The notes: generated from the letters alone by a model not told the origin. A stretch of 64,000 bases of DNA from Mesotaenium endlicherianum (GCA_009602735.1 WELA01004867.1:88017-152016), one strand, 5' to 3'. Positions 21,155 through 31,910 are shown, counted from the first letter of the stretch. Numbers and translations are program-made.

Positions 21155-22120
21155 TTAGCGCCCGACGGTGTTGATTAGCGTATTTTTGTTGGTTTCTTGG
21201 GCTTTGTGCAGGTTTTGTTGGACTTCAGACAGTGTGTCAGCAAACTCCTGAGTTAACTGGAGGAAGACCGGATTGTTAATCCCTTCAGGGTCAGTTAAAG
21301 ACTCCCCCAGTACATCTAAAGGAGACTTAGGGACTCTACCCAGGCTGAGTTTAAAAGGAGTCTTGCCCGTTGACGCGTGCACCGCACTGTTGACTGCAAA
21401 CTGGATTTGAGGCAACAAGTCATCCCAATTATCTTGTTTTTGGTTATTATATGCTCTCAGCACCTACTACAGAACTCGATTAGTTCTTTCAATCTGCCCA
21501 TCAGTCTGAGGGTGGTTAGCTGTGCTGAGCAACTGTTTGACTCCCATTAACCCCATTAAAGCTCTCCAGAACTTAGAGGTAAATTTTGAGTCTCTATCTG
21601 AGATGATATTAGAAGGGAGCCCATGTTGGCATACTACATGGTTGTAAAATTGCCTCGCTGTTTTGAGTGCAGTCACTTTGACAGTTGTGGGGATAAAAAT
21701 GACCATTATTGTCAGTTTACCCACGACTACCAGTATTGAATCATGCCCATTGACGGTTCTTGGTAGTGCGACCACCCAGTCCATGGATACAGTTTCCCAG
21801 CGTCCAGCTGGGATGGGAAGTGTTTGCAAGAGACCTCCCGGTGGAGTGTGCCTAGACTTATTTCTTTGACACTGATCACAGGATTTCACATATTTTAAGA
21901 CCTCCCCGGGCAACCCCTCCCAATGATAATGTTTTGCCAGTTTGCCAACAGTTTCGGCCTGCCCCAACTGCCCATCCAGTAAACTGTCATGTGCTTGACT
22001 CAGTAAGAGAGACCTTATTTCCAAATTATTAGGAATGACCAGCTTCAGCCTTCCTGAAGTGGTTTCAGTCACCCAGACCCCTGCTTTAAGCCGGTACCCG
22101 AGTGCAGTAGCACGACACAC
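21155..22120 (-). pseudogene. pol: Chromovirus A integrase
   Basis: The integrase has the N-terminal zinc-binding region (HDSLLDGQLGQAET ... CDQCQRNKS) and the catalytic core with MDWVVALPR, IISDRDSKFTSKFW and STANHPQTDGQIERTNRV, so the DD35E residues are visible. The frame stops between 21467 and 21463 and resumes through the C-terminal linker (LQLTQEFADTLSEVQQNLHKAQ). Integrase would join element ends to chromosomal DNA, with the chromodomain aiding targeting. Confidence 0.82.
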
Positions 22121-22192
22121 ACCAGTAGTGGGGCTGGGCTCAAATGTTGGGTCAGAAAGGTAGGCTTTCCTAAGTTGTTCAAGGAAGGACTT

Positions 22193-22978
22193 TTACACCT
22201 TTAGCGAAGTGAGTGCACAAAGGACTTTATCTACAGCATGTTGACTAAAGTTCCTTTCTTGCACGTCAGGTCTTCTAGAGATTGCATCAGTAGGATTCAA
22301 CTTCCCTGGTTTGTAGTGGATCTGGGCTTGGAACTGCTCCAGCATCTGGCTCCAGCCGTTCTGCCTCCTGGACAGCTTGGACTTCTTCTGAAAGTGAGTC
22401 AGAGCTAGATGATCTGTAATCACCTTAAAGGCTTTACCACGTAAGTATGCTCTCCACTGTTTGAGCACATGAATGATAGCTAGCAGCTCTTTATCATGCA
22501 CTGAGTAATTAATCTCTGCTGGATTAAATTTCATAGACTCATACAACACAAGGTGCCACTCTTGCCGTACCTTACCATCCTTTGTGGTCTTGTCAGCAGG
22601 CTGCAACAAAATAGCACCCATGGCAAAGTCAGAGGCATCAGTGACCACCTGCACGGGTTTGCTGGGGTCATACACGGTTAGCACTGGGGCAGAACAAAGG
22701 GCATTATTAAGGGTCTGGAATGCAGCCTGCTGCTCTTCCCCCCCCCACACATACCCGATGTCTTTCTTAGTAAGGTCAGTTAGTATACTGGCCTTGGTCT
22801 CAATAAATCTCCTATAGTAGTTAGCCAACCCTAGGAAGGATCTAACTTCAGAGACCGACTGTGGTACTGGCCAGTCCCTTATAGTCTGGACTTTCTTAGG
22901 ATCCACACTGATGCCCTCTTCTTTGACAACGTGGCCTAAGAATTCAATACTTTCCTTAGAGAAATCACACTTGCTCAT
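22193..22978 (-). pseudogene. pol: Chromovirus A RT thumb and RNase H
   Basis: This block continues pol after the break near 23000. It has the RT connection ([32 protein letters not shown]) and an RNase H domain with [24 protein letters not shown] and [10 protein letters not shown], including the expected acidic residues. The C-terminal HY(K)PGKLNPTDA-like segment is present. It matches copy B closely (35660-36470) with a small deletion after the YYRRF motif. Confidence 0.85.
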
Positions 22979-23016
22979 TTTAGCATATAACTGATTTCTT
23001 CTCAGAATGTCTGTCT

Positions 23017-24362
23017 TTAAGTGTTCAGCGTGCTGAGCTTGATCTTTAGAGAAAATCGAAATACCATCCAGGAAGGCCTGAAAATGTCATTCATAGCACC
23101 CATGCAGGTCGCAGGAGCATTAGTCAGTCCAAATGGCATCACGTTGAACTCATAGTGTCCATATCGTGTGCGGGAGGCAGTCTTGTGTTCATCTCCCTCA
23201 GCAATTCTGATTTGATGATAACCACTTTCGAGATCTATCTTACTGAACACCTTAGCACCAGACAGGGTATCAAGCAAGTCCTCGATTCTGGGTAAAGCAT
23301 ACTTGTTCTTTACTGTAATTCTGTTCAGGGCTCTGTAATCCACACACATCCGCATACTGCCATCCTTTTTCTTAACAAATAGGATGGGTGCGCCGTAAGG
23401 TGATTTACTGGAAATATAACCATTTTTCTCAAGCTCTGCAATTTGTGTTTTCAACTCCTCGCTCTCCACATAAGACAAGCCATAAGTGCGTTGCCACGGT
23501 GGCTGACTCCCCGATAATAAATCAAATTTATGATCTACTTCCCTCTTAGGGGGTAGTCCTGGAGGCATATTAACTACATCCGTGTACTGAGCAACAAATT
23601 TTGCAGCAGTAGGGTGCTCCGGATGGCTTACCTTTTTCTCCACCACTTCTTCAGGTTGAGGAGGTACCTCTCTTAGCAGCAAACAGAACATTCTGTCTTT
23701 CTTCTGGTTCCAGCTTTTGACGAACTCCATTGCATTCAGCAACTTGCATCCTTCTGGAAGCCTCTTCTTTTCCTTCATTTGCCATCCACACAGGACAAGA
23801 GGAAGAGCACTGGTGGGTGCCAAGTCAGTCTGCCCATCACTGGCTCCTCTCACTTTAACTGTACCTCTGCTCCAACACACTTCAGCTTGATGTCTATTAA
23901 GCCAAGACCTACCTAGCACAAGATCATAAAAGCCAGTGTTGAGTACCTCAAATGTAAGCGTTTCAGTTAGAACTGCAAAGCCAGAACCTAACTGGACCTC
24001 AATAGGCTTGGTTATAACTCCTCCCGGGATACTTGAGGCATCTCCAAGGAATATTTTTCTATTCCCTTGGGTGACAGTAGGCCACCTTAGCCGCTTAACT
24101 AAATCCTTATGGATAAAAGTATGTGACGCCCCTCCGTCATCAAATGCCCTCACCTTCCTACCTGCAATCATGCAATGCAGTAGGATAGGGGGACTGTCTT
24201 TTCCTGACTTTCGCATTGTTCTCCTGACTTAACAAAGAAATGTTGGACATCAGGTGGAACAAGAGCATCCAGGGTGTGCACTCTCTGGATGTCTATATTG
24301 CTGATGGTCTCCTTTATCTGGTTGTCAGGCATGCATAGTAAATCCAGTTCAGCAGGACCCAT
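23017..24362 (-). pseudogene. pol: Chromovirus A protease and N-terminal reverse transcriptase
   Basis: Reading down the minus strand, an open frame to about 24168 continues after a frame change into 24216-23017. The aspartic protease segment has DDGGASHTF in place of the usual D-S/T-G. RT follows with [32 protein letters not shown] and FGLTNAPAT. Next to the catalytic loop about two dozen bases are missing compared with copy B and the LDDI motif reads LDGI. The frame then ends, so polymerase activity is lost. Confidence 0.8.
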
Positions 24363-24423
24363 AATATGAGGGCAGCTAGTGACGACTCACTATCTCTAGC
24401 ATCCTCACAGTCAGTAGACTGGC

Positions 24424-25905
24424 CTACTGACTGTTGCTGTCTTTTAAAGGCTGGTCTTTTCTCTCGACTTTCGGAAGGTGCTTGTCTGGACACTGCTCTC
24501 TGAAGTGACCTGGCTGCTGGCAATGGAAGCAAATCGATTTTGCTGAGGCTGGTCTCGGCTTAGTCCTACCACCACCTCTTCCATAGCCGCCTCGAGAGAA
24601 ACCACCTCTCCCTCTAGACTGCATAGCATTGTACTCATACCCATATTCATCACCCTGATCATCCTCAGCCTGGTCTCCTTCAATTGCATTGTAGGAACCG
24701 TGGGGCTTTTTGACAATCTTAGACACCAAAGCATTACTCTGGCGCTTGTTATTGAGTTGCTGCTGATCCCAGGCATCAGCATCCTGGATCAAGTCAGCCA
24801 GTTTCTCATACTTCTTCTCAGCAAAATGACCAGAGACTTCGGATTTCAAGCCATACCTGAAGTATGCTATCCTATACCGTTCTAGCAAGTTTGGCTGCTT
24901 CATCATGTTCTCCTGGAACTTTTGAGCAAACTCAGCAACTGAAGTGGTCTGCTTCAGTGTCAGGGAGATCATTGCATAGATAGCTTTCTCCTGCTGGTTG
25001 ATGACATCAAACTTCTCATGCAACTTCTCGACAAACTCTACCCACGTAGGGTCACCGAGTTGCCGAGTCTTACGCTCTCCTTTCCAGTAAANCGGCCACC
25101 AAACTGCGGCACTGCCTTTCAGTTGCGCACCAGTGTGCCTGACCTTCTCAAAATCTTGCAGTTTTGGGTAGTTCTCCAGCCACTGCTCAACATCCGCGAG
25201 AAACTTGATCAGGTAATATTTTCCGTTTCCCTCAGGATCATAGTCCTGGGGAGGTTTTGGCTTGGGCTTACTAGGCCCTCTCCCCCCACCATTAGTGGTT
25301 TGAGACCCCAAATGGTCTCTGTCTCGCATTAGAGACATTATGATTCTTTTGTCCTCCTGTTGGGACTTATACATGGTCGCCATTTGCGACTGCATTTGAA
25401 CGAACAATGCTCCCAAGTCTACACTCTGGGGTGGTAGTCTAGCAAATGCAGCAGCAGCATTGGCATCTACTCGCTGAGTAGTGTCCTCAACAGTCCCTCT
25501 CGCTCCTGCAGCAGCAATTCCTGCCGCATTCAGCCGGTCACGTATTTGACCTAGGGGTACATTGAGTTGTAGAGCAGGAGGTGGGTTAAGATCATTGGCC
25601 CTGGATGCCATAAGTTTTTCAACCGTGCGCTCGTCAGCTGGCTGTCCTTCCCTCCTTTCTGTATCTTCAGCAGCCTTTGCTAATTGTTTAGCCTCTAATC
25701 TGGCTCTCTCCTCCTCAGCTTGCTGTGCTGCGACTGCGGCAATAGCTGTTGCCTCATCTGCAGCCTCTCTAGCTGCAGTATCTGCCACTGGTTCAGAATA
25801 GGTACGGGTTCCCGCTACATGGCTTTCCGCCTGGTTTTCGACATTCTCGTTATCCTGGTTCTCCATGTCTCGGGAGTTGCTAGTTTGAGACCTTGTCCTT
25901 ACCAT
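24424..25905 (-). CDS. gag: Chromovirus A gag (capsid/nucleocapsid)
   Basis: A 493-residue open frame with one ambiguous base (25092). The N-terminus MVRTRSQTSNSRD is followed by a Glu/Ala-rich helical stretch, a retrotransposon-gag core (about 225-390, including YYLIKFLADVEQWLENYP and GSAAVWW), an RGG-rich segment and a CCHC zinc knuckle (CFHCQQPGHFREQC) near the C-terminus. Gag would form the particle and bind template RNA. This is the only copy of this gag in the window that is fully open. Copies B and C contain stops and copy E is frameshifted. Confidence 0.85.
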   Translation of the reverse strand: MVRTRSQTSNSRDMENQDNENVENQAESHVAGTRTYSEPVADTAAREAADEATAIAAVAAQQAEEERARLEAKQLAKAAEDTERREGQPADERTVEKLMASRANDLNPPPALQLNVPLGQIRDRLNAAGIAAAGARGTVEDTTQRVDANAAAAFARLPPQSVDLGALFVQMQSQMATMYKSQQEDKRIIMSLMRDRDHLGSQTTNGGGRGPSKPKPKPPQDYDPEGNGKYYLIKFLADVEQWLENYPKLQDFEKVRHTGAQLKGSAAVWWPXYWKGERKTRQLGDPTWVEFVEKLHEKFDVINQQEKAIYAMISLTLKQTTSVAEFAQKFQENMMKQPNLLERYRIAYFRYGLKSEVSGHFAEKKYEKLADLIQDADAWDQQQLNNKRQSNALVSKIVKKPHGSYNAIEGDQAEDDQGDEYGYEYNAMQSRGRGGFSRGGYGRGGGRTKPRPASAKSICFHCQQPGHFREQCPDKHLPKVERKDQPLKDSNSQ

Positions 25906-25940
25906 ACAAAGAAGACTGTGATAATTGCTCCGATACCACT

Positions 25941-26030
25941 GAAATGAATCGACTTACCAAATAGGCGATTAACAATTAATAAATATCTTTATTAATTGTT
26001 AATCGCCTATTTGGTAAGTCGATCTATTTC
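25941..26030. repeat. Head-to-head LTR ends forming a near-perfect palindrome
   Basis: Arms 25941-25983 and 25988-26030 are reverse complements over 43 bases with two mismatches and a 4-base loop (TATC). Each arm is the 3' terminal 43 bases of the chromovirus LTR. The left arm belongs to copy A in its normal position next to the primer-binding site. The right arm runs straight into the second gypsy family without a primer-binding site. Confidence 0.92.
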
Positions 26031-26034
26031 AATT

Positions 26035-26860
26035 GATCTCACCACTAATGAACCAGTGTACAAACGAGATTACCGCTACGCTAAAATTGAACACAATATT
26101 ATGCGAGAGAATATGACAGAGTTATTACAAGCTGATTTGATTGAGGAATCCATGCCAGACTTTGCAGCTCCCACTGTTATGCCTGCTAAGAAAGATTCCA
26201 TGGGGAATTACACTGAGAAACAAATGTTTGGGAATTATCGAGAATTCAATGCTGTCACTAAACTAGACCGCTACCCTATGCCCGTTCCTGAAGACATCTT
26301 TGATGTGCTTGAGGACGCTAGCGTGTTTGATGTTTCCGATCTACGGCAAGGATTTAACCAAATCTCATTGATCCTAAGGATAAATATAAGACTGCGTTTT
26401 GGGTTAATCGTCGGTTGTAAAACTGAAGGTCATGCCTGTAGGGTTAGAGAACGCCCCTGCTCGTTTCCAGCGTATTATGGACCGAGTTCTTAGTGGGTTA
26501 CCGCTCGCTCGGTGTTACATTGATGACGTCCTCATTTTTAGTCAAACAGTCAATGAACACTCGGTGCACGTAGAACAAGTCCTGCATTGTCTAAAGGCAG
26601 CAGGTTTGAAGAGTCACACAGGTAAATGTAAGTTCGCTACGCTCTCAGTACCCTATCTTGGTCACCACATCGTTCCAGGGGGGCTGACGCCACAACAGGT
26701 TAAGGTCGAGGCCATCCGCCGTTTGCCAAGTCTCACCAATGTGTCCAGGTTAAGGGCTTTCATGGGTATCAGAGGGTATTACCGTCGATTTTGTCCTAAC
26801 TTCAATATTGTGGCTGCACCACTAAATGAACGCCTTAAGGAGGGTGTACCGTGGGAATAG
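26035..26860 (+). pseudogene. pol: Gypsy family 2 reverse transcriptase
   Basis: The RT opens with YKRDYRYAKIEHNIMREN and LLQADLIEESMPDFAAP, then FGNYREFNAVTKLDRYPMPV and the region where motif A lies (FDVSDLRQGFNQI). The frame shifts near 26380-26430 and continues with VGLENAPARFQRIMDRV, CYIDDVLIFS (the YxDD catalytic motif, intact) and the thumb (YLGHHIVPGGLTPQQVKV, FMGIRGYYRRFCPNF). The family differs clearly from the chromovirus RT nearby. Confidence 0.83.
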
Positions 26861-27315
26861 ACTAGTAAACGTCAGAACGCTGACCAGCTTAAGGAACTCC
26901 TGTCTTCCGCACCTATCCTACGATAAATCAGTTTCCTTACACAGTGATTGGAGTCATTTGGGGTTGGGAGCGGTGCTTGCTCAAGAGGATAATGAGGGTC
27001 ACGAGTACGTGGTGGCTTACGCCAGCCGCGGTAACAGCCCCGCTGAAGGTAATTACAGTTTATACAAAGGGGAGTGTTTGGCTGCAGTCTGGGCAGTGGT
27101 GCATTTCCGCCCGTATCTTTATGGAACACAATTCACCCTCATCACTGATCACCAGCCGTTGCAGTTGGGAACCCGCACGCTGGGCACTCATTCTCCTAGA
27201 ATACGACTTTAACACTGAACATAGAGTTGGATTAAGAAACCAGGATGCAGATGGTCTGAGTAAGAAACCCAGATCCGTCAAATGTAGACCTCACCGGAGC
27301 TCATTTCGCTTCTAG
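26861..27315 (+). pseudogene. pol: Gypsy family 2 RNase H
   Basis: Two overlapping frames carry RNase H text: LGLGAVLAQEDNEGHEYVVA, YSLYKGECLAAVWAV and LITDHQPLQ, then the tail FNTEHRVGLRNQDADGLSKK in another frame. At least two frame breaks separate them from RT and from each other. The expected first catalytic Asp of the domain is not clearly placed. Confidence 0.7.
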
Positions 27316-27429
27316 CCAGCAAGAGTAGATCTTACCTGCATGGCATGCTGCTTAAGACTTGGGCCTCCTCCCTCTTCCTCCTATGGGTGTGTATGCTGCT
27401 AACACGCTTCCACCTATCCCTTGTCTTCT

Positions 27430-27796
27430 CTTGACATCTGGTCTGACCCACTTGCTCTTGAGCTCTTACGCACCCGTTCTTTGCCTTTGCCCCTCTTCCA
27501 GCGTGAGCGTGACCGGGTCTTACATCGAAGTGTTCGATGTCATTGGCATGAAAGAACCTTGCTTTGTATCTTTCCACACTACACACGGGTTGTCCCTCCC
27601 CTTACGCATCGCCCTTATAAGCATGATTCATGAGGAGTCGGGGCACTTTGGGATTAAACGTACCAGTAGCCTTTTGCAAAGAGAGTACTGGTGGGACGCT
27701 TTGGTCAATCAAGTCGGGGATTTTGTACGCACGTGCGTGTCATGCGACCGCGTTCAGATCACATTCAATGCCTTGCCCTCTGTTCTCCATCCTCTC
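27430..27796 (+). pseudogene. pol: Gypsy family 2 integrase zinc-binding domain
   Basis: The frame ends in an HHCC-type domain: MIHEESGHFGIKRTSSLLQR, EYWWDALVNQVGDFV and CVSCDRVQ. It is followed by the linker to the catalytic core, where the solo LTR begins at 27797. The reading frame on the far side resumes in phase once the LTR and one copy of its target duplication are discounted. Confidence 0.78.
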
Positions 27797-28545
27797 TGTA
27801 AGGTCATAGGATCATAAATTTTGAGTCATTTAGATTCATGATTTGAATGCATAGAAATAAAGAGTGCAATTTTGTGGTCATTTTGATATAGAATTCGTCG
27901 AAATTGGTGAAGTATTGAGAAAGTTACGGATTTCGAAAGTTAAATTAGTTTTAAGGTTGGTCAATGACTGTCCTTAATTTGCGGTGAGCGCAACCGTCGG
28001 ATCGACCGACAGCGTCAAGCAATCTGGGCCGTTAGAGTGAATTCGAACCTTCACGTAATTTTGGCTGACGCGAAGTGCCGACTAGGTCGATTCACCTAGA
28101 AGTTTCGGATTAGCCTAGCGCGTCTAAGTTAGTATATTCTAGATATTTTGATGCATGCATGTGGACGTCAAGTTGGCCCGATACGTCAGATGAGACTGAT
28201 CTGGCCTACTCACGAATATTCTGGATGGGACGATTTGACAAACACTTGGGAAAATCCGTTACTGAGCGGCCCTCCCGCCTAGAGAGGAGGACTTAGATCA
28301 GAAAACTATAAACAGGCATAACTTCCTCATTTCTTATCAGTGTTCACTTCTGTAAATTTCTACGGGTTTGTAATGACAAGGCCTTTCATCCTAGTTCATT
28401 TGTGAGCACTTTCTTGCTACTCAAAATGCTAAGTAGTTTTCCTAAGCTTTCTTAGCAATATGCTGCTGCACTCTTTAGTATGATTGCAACTAGTTCTATT
28501 CCTCGTGAGTCACTACGCTTCCACTAGGGCACTCCGCCCCTTTCA
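27797..28545 (+). mobile_element. Solo LTR of a third retrotransposon family, inserted in integrase
   Basis: The element begins TGTAAGG and ends CCCCTTTCA. It is flanked by CTCTC (27792-27796) and GTCTC (28546-28550), a 4-of-5 target duplication. The final 350 bases match, in reverse complement, the right edge of the window (63664-64000). No internal region is present, so it is a solo LTR left by LTR-LTR recombination. It splits the integrase gene of gypsy family 2 between zinc domain and core. Confidence 0.82.
28304..28313 (+). promoter_or_regulatory. TATA-like box in the solo LTR
   Basis: The motif ACTATAAAC is preserved in the related LTR at the window's right edge as TTATAAAT in reverse complement, followed in both by AGGCATAACTTC. 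The shared position about 240 bases before the LTR end fits a pol II promoter for this family. This is inferred from sequence only. Confidence 0.45.
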
Positions 28546-29541
28546 GTCTCCCCCTAAAGGGACTGTTCTACCGTTGGTCCTTGGACCTTGCCGGTCCCTT
28601 TGCCTCTCTCTTAGTGAGGCATGCTTTATGTCCTTGTCATGAATGATCACCTTACCAAATGGGTTGAGTTGGTTAATATCCCTGACAAGTCCAGTGAATA
28701 TGTTGCGCGTGCGTTCACCGAGCGAGTACTCTGTCGTTATGGGACTTGTGCCGAGGTTCTCACTGACCGCGGGTCTCAATTTCAAGGGAATTTGAGTGAG
28801 TTGCTTGACAAGTCTTTCATAAACCATCGTACCACTTCACGCGATCACCCCCAGGCTGATGGTTTGGGAGAACGCATGGTCCAAATTGTCAAGCGTAGCT
28901 TACGCAAGTATGCCTTGTCCGGCGACGTTTTTGATTGGAATATGCATATTCCTTGGCTTGCTATGGGTTATTACTTTGGTAATCAAGCTTCACTTTGTAC
29001 CTACTCTCCCTACTTCCTTTTGTATGGTCGCGAACCCCTCTTGCCCTCGGCCCTTCGTCGTCGTGTTTCTGTCCCCCTCCCCTTTGACGATCCTGATGTG
29101 CTCCTCACCCATCTCGATGAACGAGCCAAGTTGTTCCTCACCCACATGCCTATTGCCATGGGTAACTTGCTTACTGCACAACACCAAGACACCCTTCGCT
29201 ACGCCGGTCTCCGCAGTGGGGTGTACAAATTTTGTTTGATTAAGTTTGGGGCAGGAGACTATGTCTACCTGCAAAGTAAAATGCAAGATACGTTGGATGT
29301 GCATGCCGGTCCGGTTATCTTGCATGTGCGTGTTGTCAATCCCAACGGTGTCCTTACTCTTGAGGGATCCAATCGGCGCACGGTCAATGAGAACATGAAG
29401 AGCTGCGCACCCTGTCACTTGCCTAATATCCGTAACGAAGTAAACCCATTGCAAGCCACTATCCCAACCAACCGCCCTTGCCAAGTATGTGGGTCGTCTC
29501 GTTGTCCTACGTCCATGCTTTTGTGCGATGCTTGTAACTTC
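28546..29541 (+). pseudogene. pol: Gypsy family 2 integrase core with C-terminal half PHD-like finger
   Basis: After the solo LTR, WSLDLAGPFA gives the first catalytic Asp. A frame break at about 28620 follows, then YVLVMNDHLTKWVEL, VLTDRGSQFQG (second Asp) and HPQADGLGERMVQIVKR (Glu), so DD35E is recognisable. The downstream region has the usual FLLYGREPLLP and KFGAGDYVYLQSK features. The frame ends with CQVCGSSRCPTSMLLCDACN, the first four zinc ligands of a PHD-like finger. It is cut off there by the minus-strand chromovirus LTR, and the last residues of the open frame are LTR sequence. Confidence 0.82.
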
Positions 29542-29937
29542 GGCACCGTCTACCCGGGAGTTAACCACGTTAAAAGGACCTCGCCTAACCAAATGCACAG
29601 CCATCTCCCATCCTACCGAATCGCCATCCTATCCACCTTCAGGGTGTCATCTGGCCACTCATCTAGCAGACCAAACTAAGATGCATAACTAAGCAATTTG
29701 CTGCTACCGAGTTCAGCAGTCAACTGACTATCTAGGAATGTGTCAGCAAGCTGACCTAAGTCAATAGGCTGACCTAATTAACTTCAGCCTGTTGCTCTCG
29801 GCTGAGTCATTAAATTAAGTATTATGAATCTAGCAGACTTAATATTAACTGAACTTGAGCGGGCTGAACAAACTGAATTAATATATTTAATCAAATATTA
29901 TATATATCCAATATACTGATTTATGACAATCCCTCCA
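29541..29937 (-). repeat. Partial 3' LTR of chromovirus element E+D
   Basis: On the minus strand this begins TGTCATAAATCAGTATATTGG directly after a purine-rich tract (TAAGTTGGAGGGAT) and follows the chromovirus LTR for about 397 bases, then stops at the junction with gypsy family 2. It shares with the LTR at 61058-61808 a CTGACCTAAGTCAATAGGCT block that the LTRs of the B-C array lack. That ties it to element E rather than to B or C. Confidence 0.8.
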
Positions 29938-30043
29938 ACTTAAACTGTTGTCGACTCGACGACACCTGTTAACTATCTCACTACAGAAGTATCTCACATG
30001 CAATACAAAAGCAGGTTGACTCTTAAACAAAGACCACAACAAA

Positions 30044-31685
30044 CTATATACTAGGGGCTCTACCTTCTGGGGAGCGAGACCTAGAGCTGGACCTTCTTCT
30101 CCTACCTGGTGGTCTCCTGAAACCTGGGGGCTCAGACCAAGGTGAACCAAGAGGAGATCGTAGCAACTGGGCAGCCTGCTCATGCACAATCTGCAACTCG
30201 ATGGAGACAGCTCTCTCTTGTGCAGCTCTCAAATTGACAGGAACATACACTGGCATGCCAGAAGGATGTTGCATGACATTGGCTCAGGGCACGTGCCCTT
30301 TATGAGAGGGGGATGGTGACTGCCCTCTGGCTGCCTCCTTGGCAGCCCTCCTGTCTGCCCGTCTGCTTGAGTCTCACCTCCTGGGGTCAGACTCCTCCCG
30401 CTGAAACTTCCCAGCCACTGGAGATCTCGATCTCTTGGTGGGCTGGTATCCCCAAGCTGCTGCAAGGCTGCCTGTGCCAAGGACCTCCCAGTCCTCGACA
30501 AAGTGGGAGATGTAGCAGGGGTCTGTGCCTCAGCAGGGCAAGACTCCTCTCCTGCGCCTTCCTCCTCTTTGTCCTCTTGTTCTTCTGAGACTTTTGGAGT
30601 CTCTCTGATCATCTCCTCCAGCCGAGTATTTCACTCACCTCCCCCTTTTGGATGTTGGTGGGGGTTGCTGGGTCTGACTGCATACAGGTCCTTCTCCCCA
30701 TGCTTACTTGCCCATTTGATATAGGCATGCTTCCCCTTAGAGAAAGATTCTCTAGCCCTGGTCCTCCTGTGTCTCCTGACTCATGCAGTCCCTCACTCCA
30801 TGCAGTCTTGGGTCTCATGCTGCAATGTGAGGTGGCATTATTATTTACCCCAGCAAGTCTGCCAGGATATCGTCTTCCTTAGCTCTGACATTTAGCTGGT
30901 CCCTCATGTTGATGGTCATCCAGCGCCTGTCAGTGGGTTGCAGTGCAGAAAGAAAGCAAGGTCTGTCTTCTTCAGAGTACAAGGGTACCAGTGTCCTGAG
31001 AAATTCAGCTCGCTGGTCTCCCTTTTCAAGAACTTCCAGCTTCTTCTCTCCACCTCGTTGTACATGGCCTTGAACCGATTAAAGGAAGTGGCATCCTTGA
31101 AGTTGTCTGCATGCATAGGGATCAACCTGATGACCCTGTCTGTGTCCCACATCCCACGTATTGGCACAGCTTCAGTTTCTCAGGGCCAATGCTTTGGCCT
31201 CCTGGACCGTATATTCCACCATCCTGGCATAATCATGGTATAGAATAAGGCCTGTGCTGAACTCTATGTACTTGTCAAAGCTTGGGAATTTTTTCTCCCC
31301 TTTCCGTTGCAGTATGTCCTTTTGTGACTCACTTCGGCTACTCTGGGCATACTTGAAGGCTTCCTCCAAAAGGTCAAAGCCCTTGCCCATGACCGCGTAG
31401 CGGTAGCTTTTGATTCTCCTCTGTTCCTTTTTAGCTTGCTGCTTCCGCCTCTCCTCACCTTGCCTGTCTTTTTCTGCCTTCTTGGCTTCCTCTGCAAGTT
31501 TTTTGTACTGCTCTTCCTGCCTCAGCCTAGCTTATTCTTCCTCATCCTTCTTCTTAGCCTCACGCTGCAGTCGGATACCCGAGATGAGATGGAGGAGGAT
31601 TCGATGTCGCCGTAGAATTTCTTGTCCTCCGCCTGTGCCTCGTCCATTTTTCTTTTCCTCTTGATTTCAGACTTTTCGGTGACCA
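30044..31685 (-). pseudogene. Extra chromovirus ORF (ORF3), copy D
   Basis: A protein I do not recognise, broken by several frame changes and a stop near 31530. It starts MVTEKSEIKRKRKMDEAQAE just after a CAGG that could be a splice acceptor. It continues with a charged Lys/Glu/Gln-rich helix, then GKGFDLLEEAFKYAQSSRSE, STGLILYHDYARMVEYTV, RVIRLIPMHADNFKDAT, RFKAMYNEVERRSW and HWYPCTLKKTD. The C-terminal part has acidic stretches, MPVYVPVNLRAAQERA and a basic RS-rich end. The same protein occurs in copies B and C with many silent-looking base differences. No signal peptide or membrane segment is visible. Confidence 0.7.
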
Positions 31686-31910
31686 TCCTGCTCAAACATA
31701 ACACAATTGAGTCAGTGAAGTTGTGATGTCGTGCACAATCATTGAGTACTTTGACATGTTAGAGCGTAGTAGTGAGACTTACAGGTTATGCAATACCTGG
31801 TGTAAGTAAGCGGAAAGTGGGAGTGTGCTTGAGAGAGAAGTGAGTGTGATCGCAATTGAATGTGGAGAATGGATATGTAAAGAGAATCAGCTGGTGCTCG
31901 AGATGTTACC

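Larger units (their letters stand above)
20600..25983 (-). mobile_element. Chromovirus copy A (Ty3/gypsy), truncated at both ends
   Basis: Minus-strand order is LTR stub (25983-25941), primer-binding site (25938-25927, TGGTATCGGAGC), gag, protease, RT, RNase H, integrase and chromodomain. It is the same family as copies B, C and E+D. Only the last 43 bases of the 5' LTR survive, as one arm of a palindrome. Beyond the chromodomain, similarity to copy B fades near 20600, so the extra downstream ORF and the 3' LTR are missing. The RT has lost part of its catalytic motif. The copy is non-functional. Confidence 0.85.
26032..29541 (+). mobile_element. Second Ty3/gypsy family, RT to integrase part
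   Basis: A different gypsy lineage on the plus strand, with RT, RNase H, integrase zinc domain, an inserted solo LTR (27797-28545), integrase core and a C-terminal half PHD-like finger. It is cut off on both sides: at 26032 against a chromovirus LTR end and at about 29541 against a chromovirus LTR in minus orientation. Frameshifts and stops mean it is a relic. A gag-protease relic in the same orientation, possibly of the same lineage, lies at about 62000-63663. Confidence 0.8.
29541..31910 (-). mobile_element. Chromovirus element E+D, distal part (D)
   Basis: This minus-strand block holds the pre-ORF3 leader (31910-31686), the extra ORF (31685-30044), a purine tract and a partial 3' LTR. It abuts the 5' LTR of array B-C at 31911. 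Its missing upstream part is found on the other side of the array (52529 onward, same strand), and the flanking 5-mers TTACC/TTATC look like a target duplication. I infer one old element split by the array. Confidence 0.72.
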
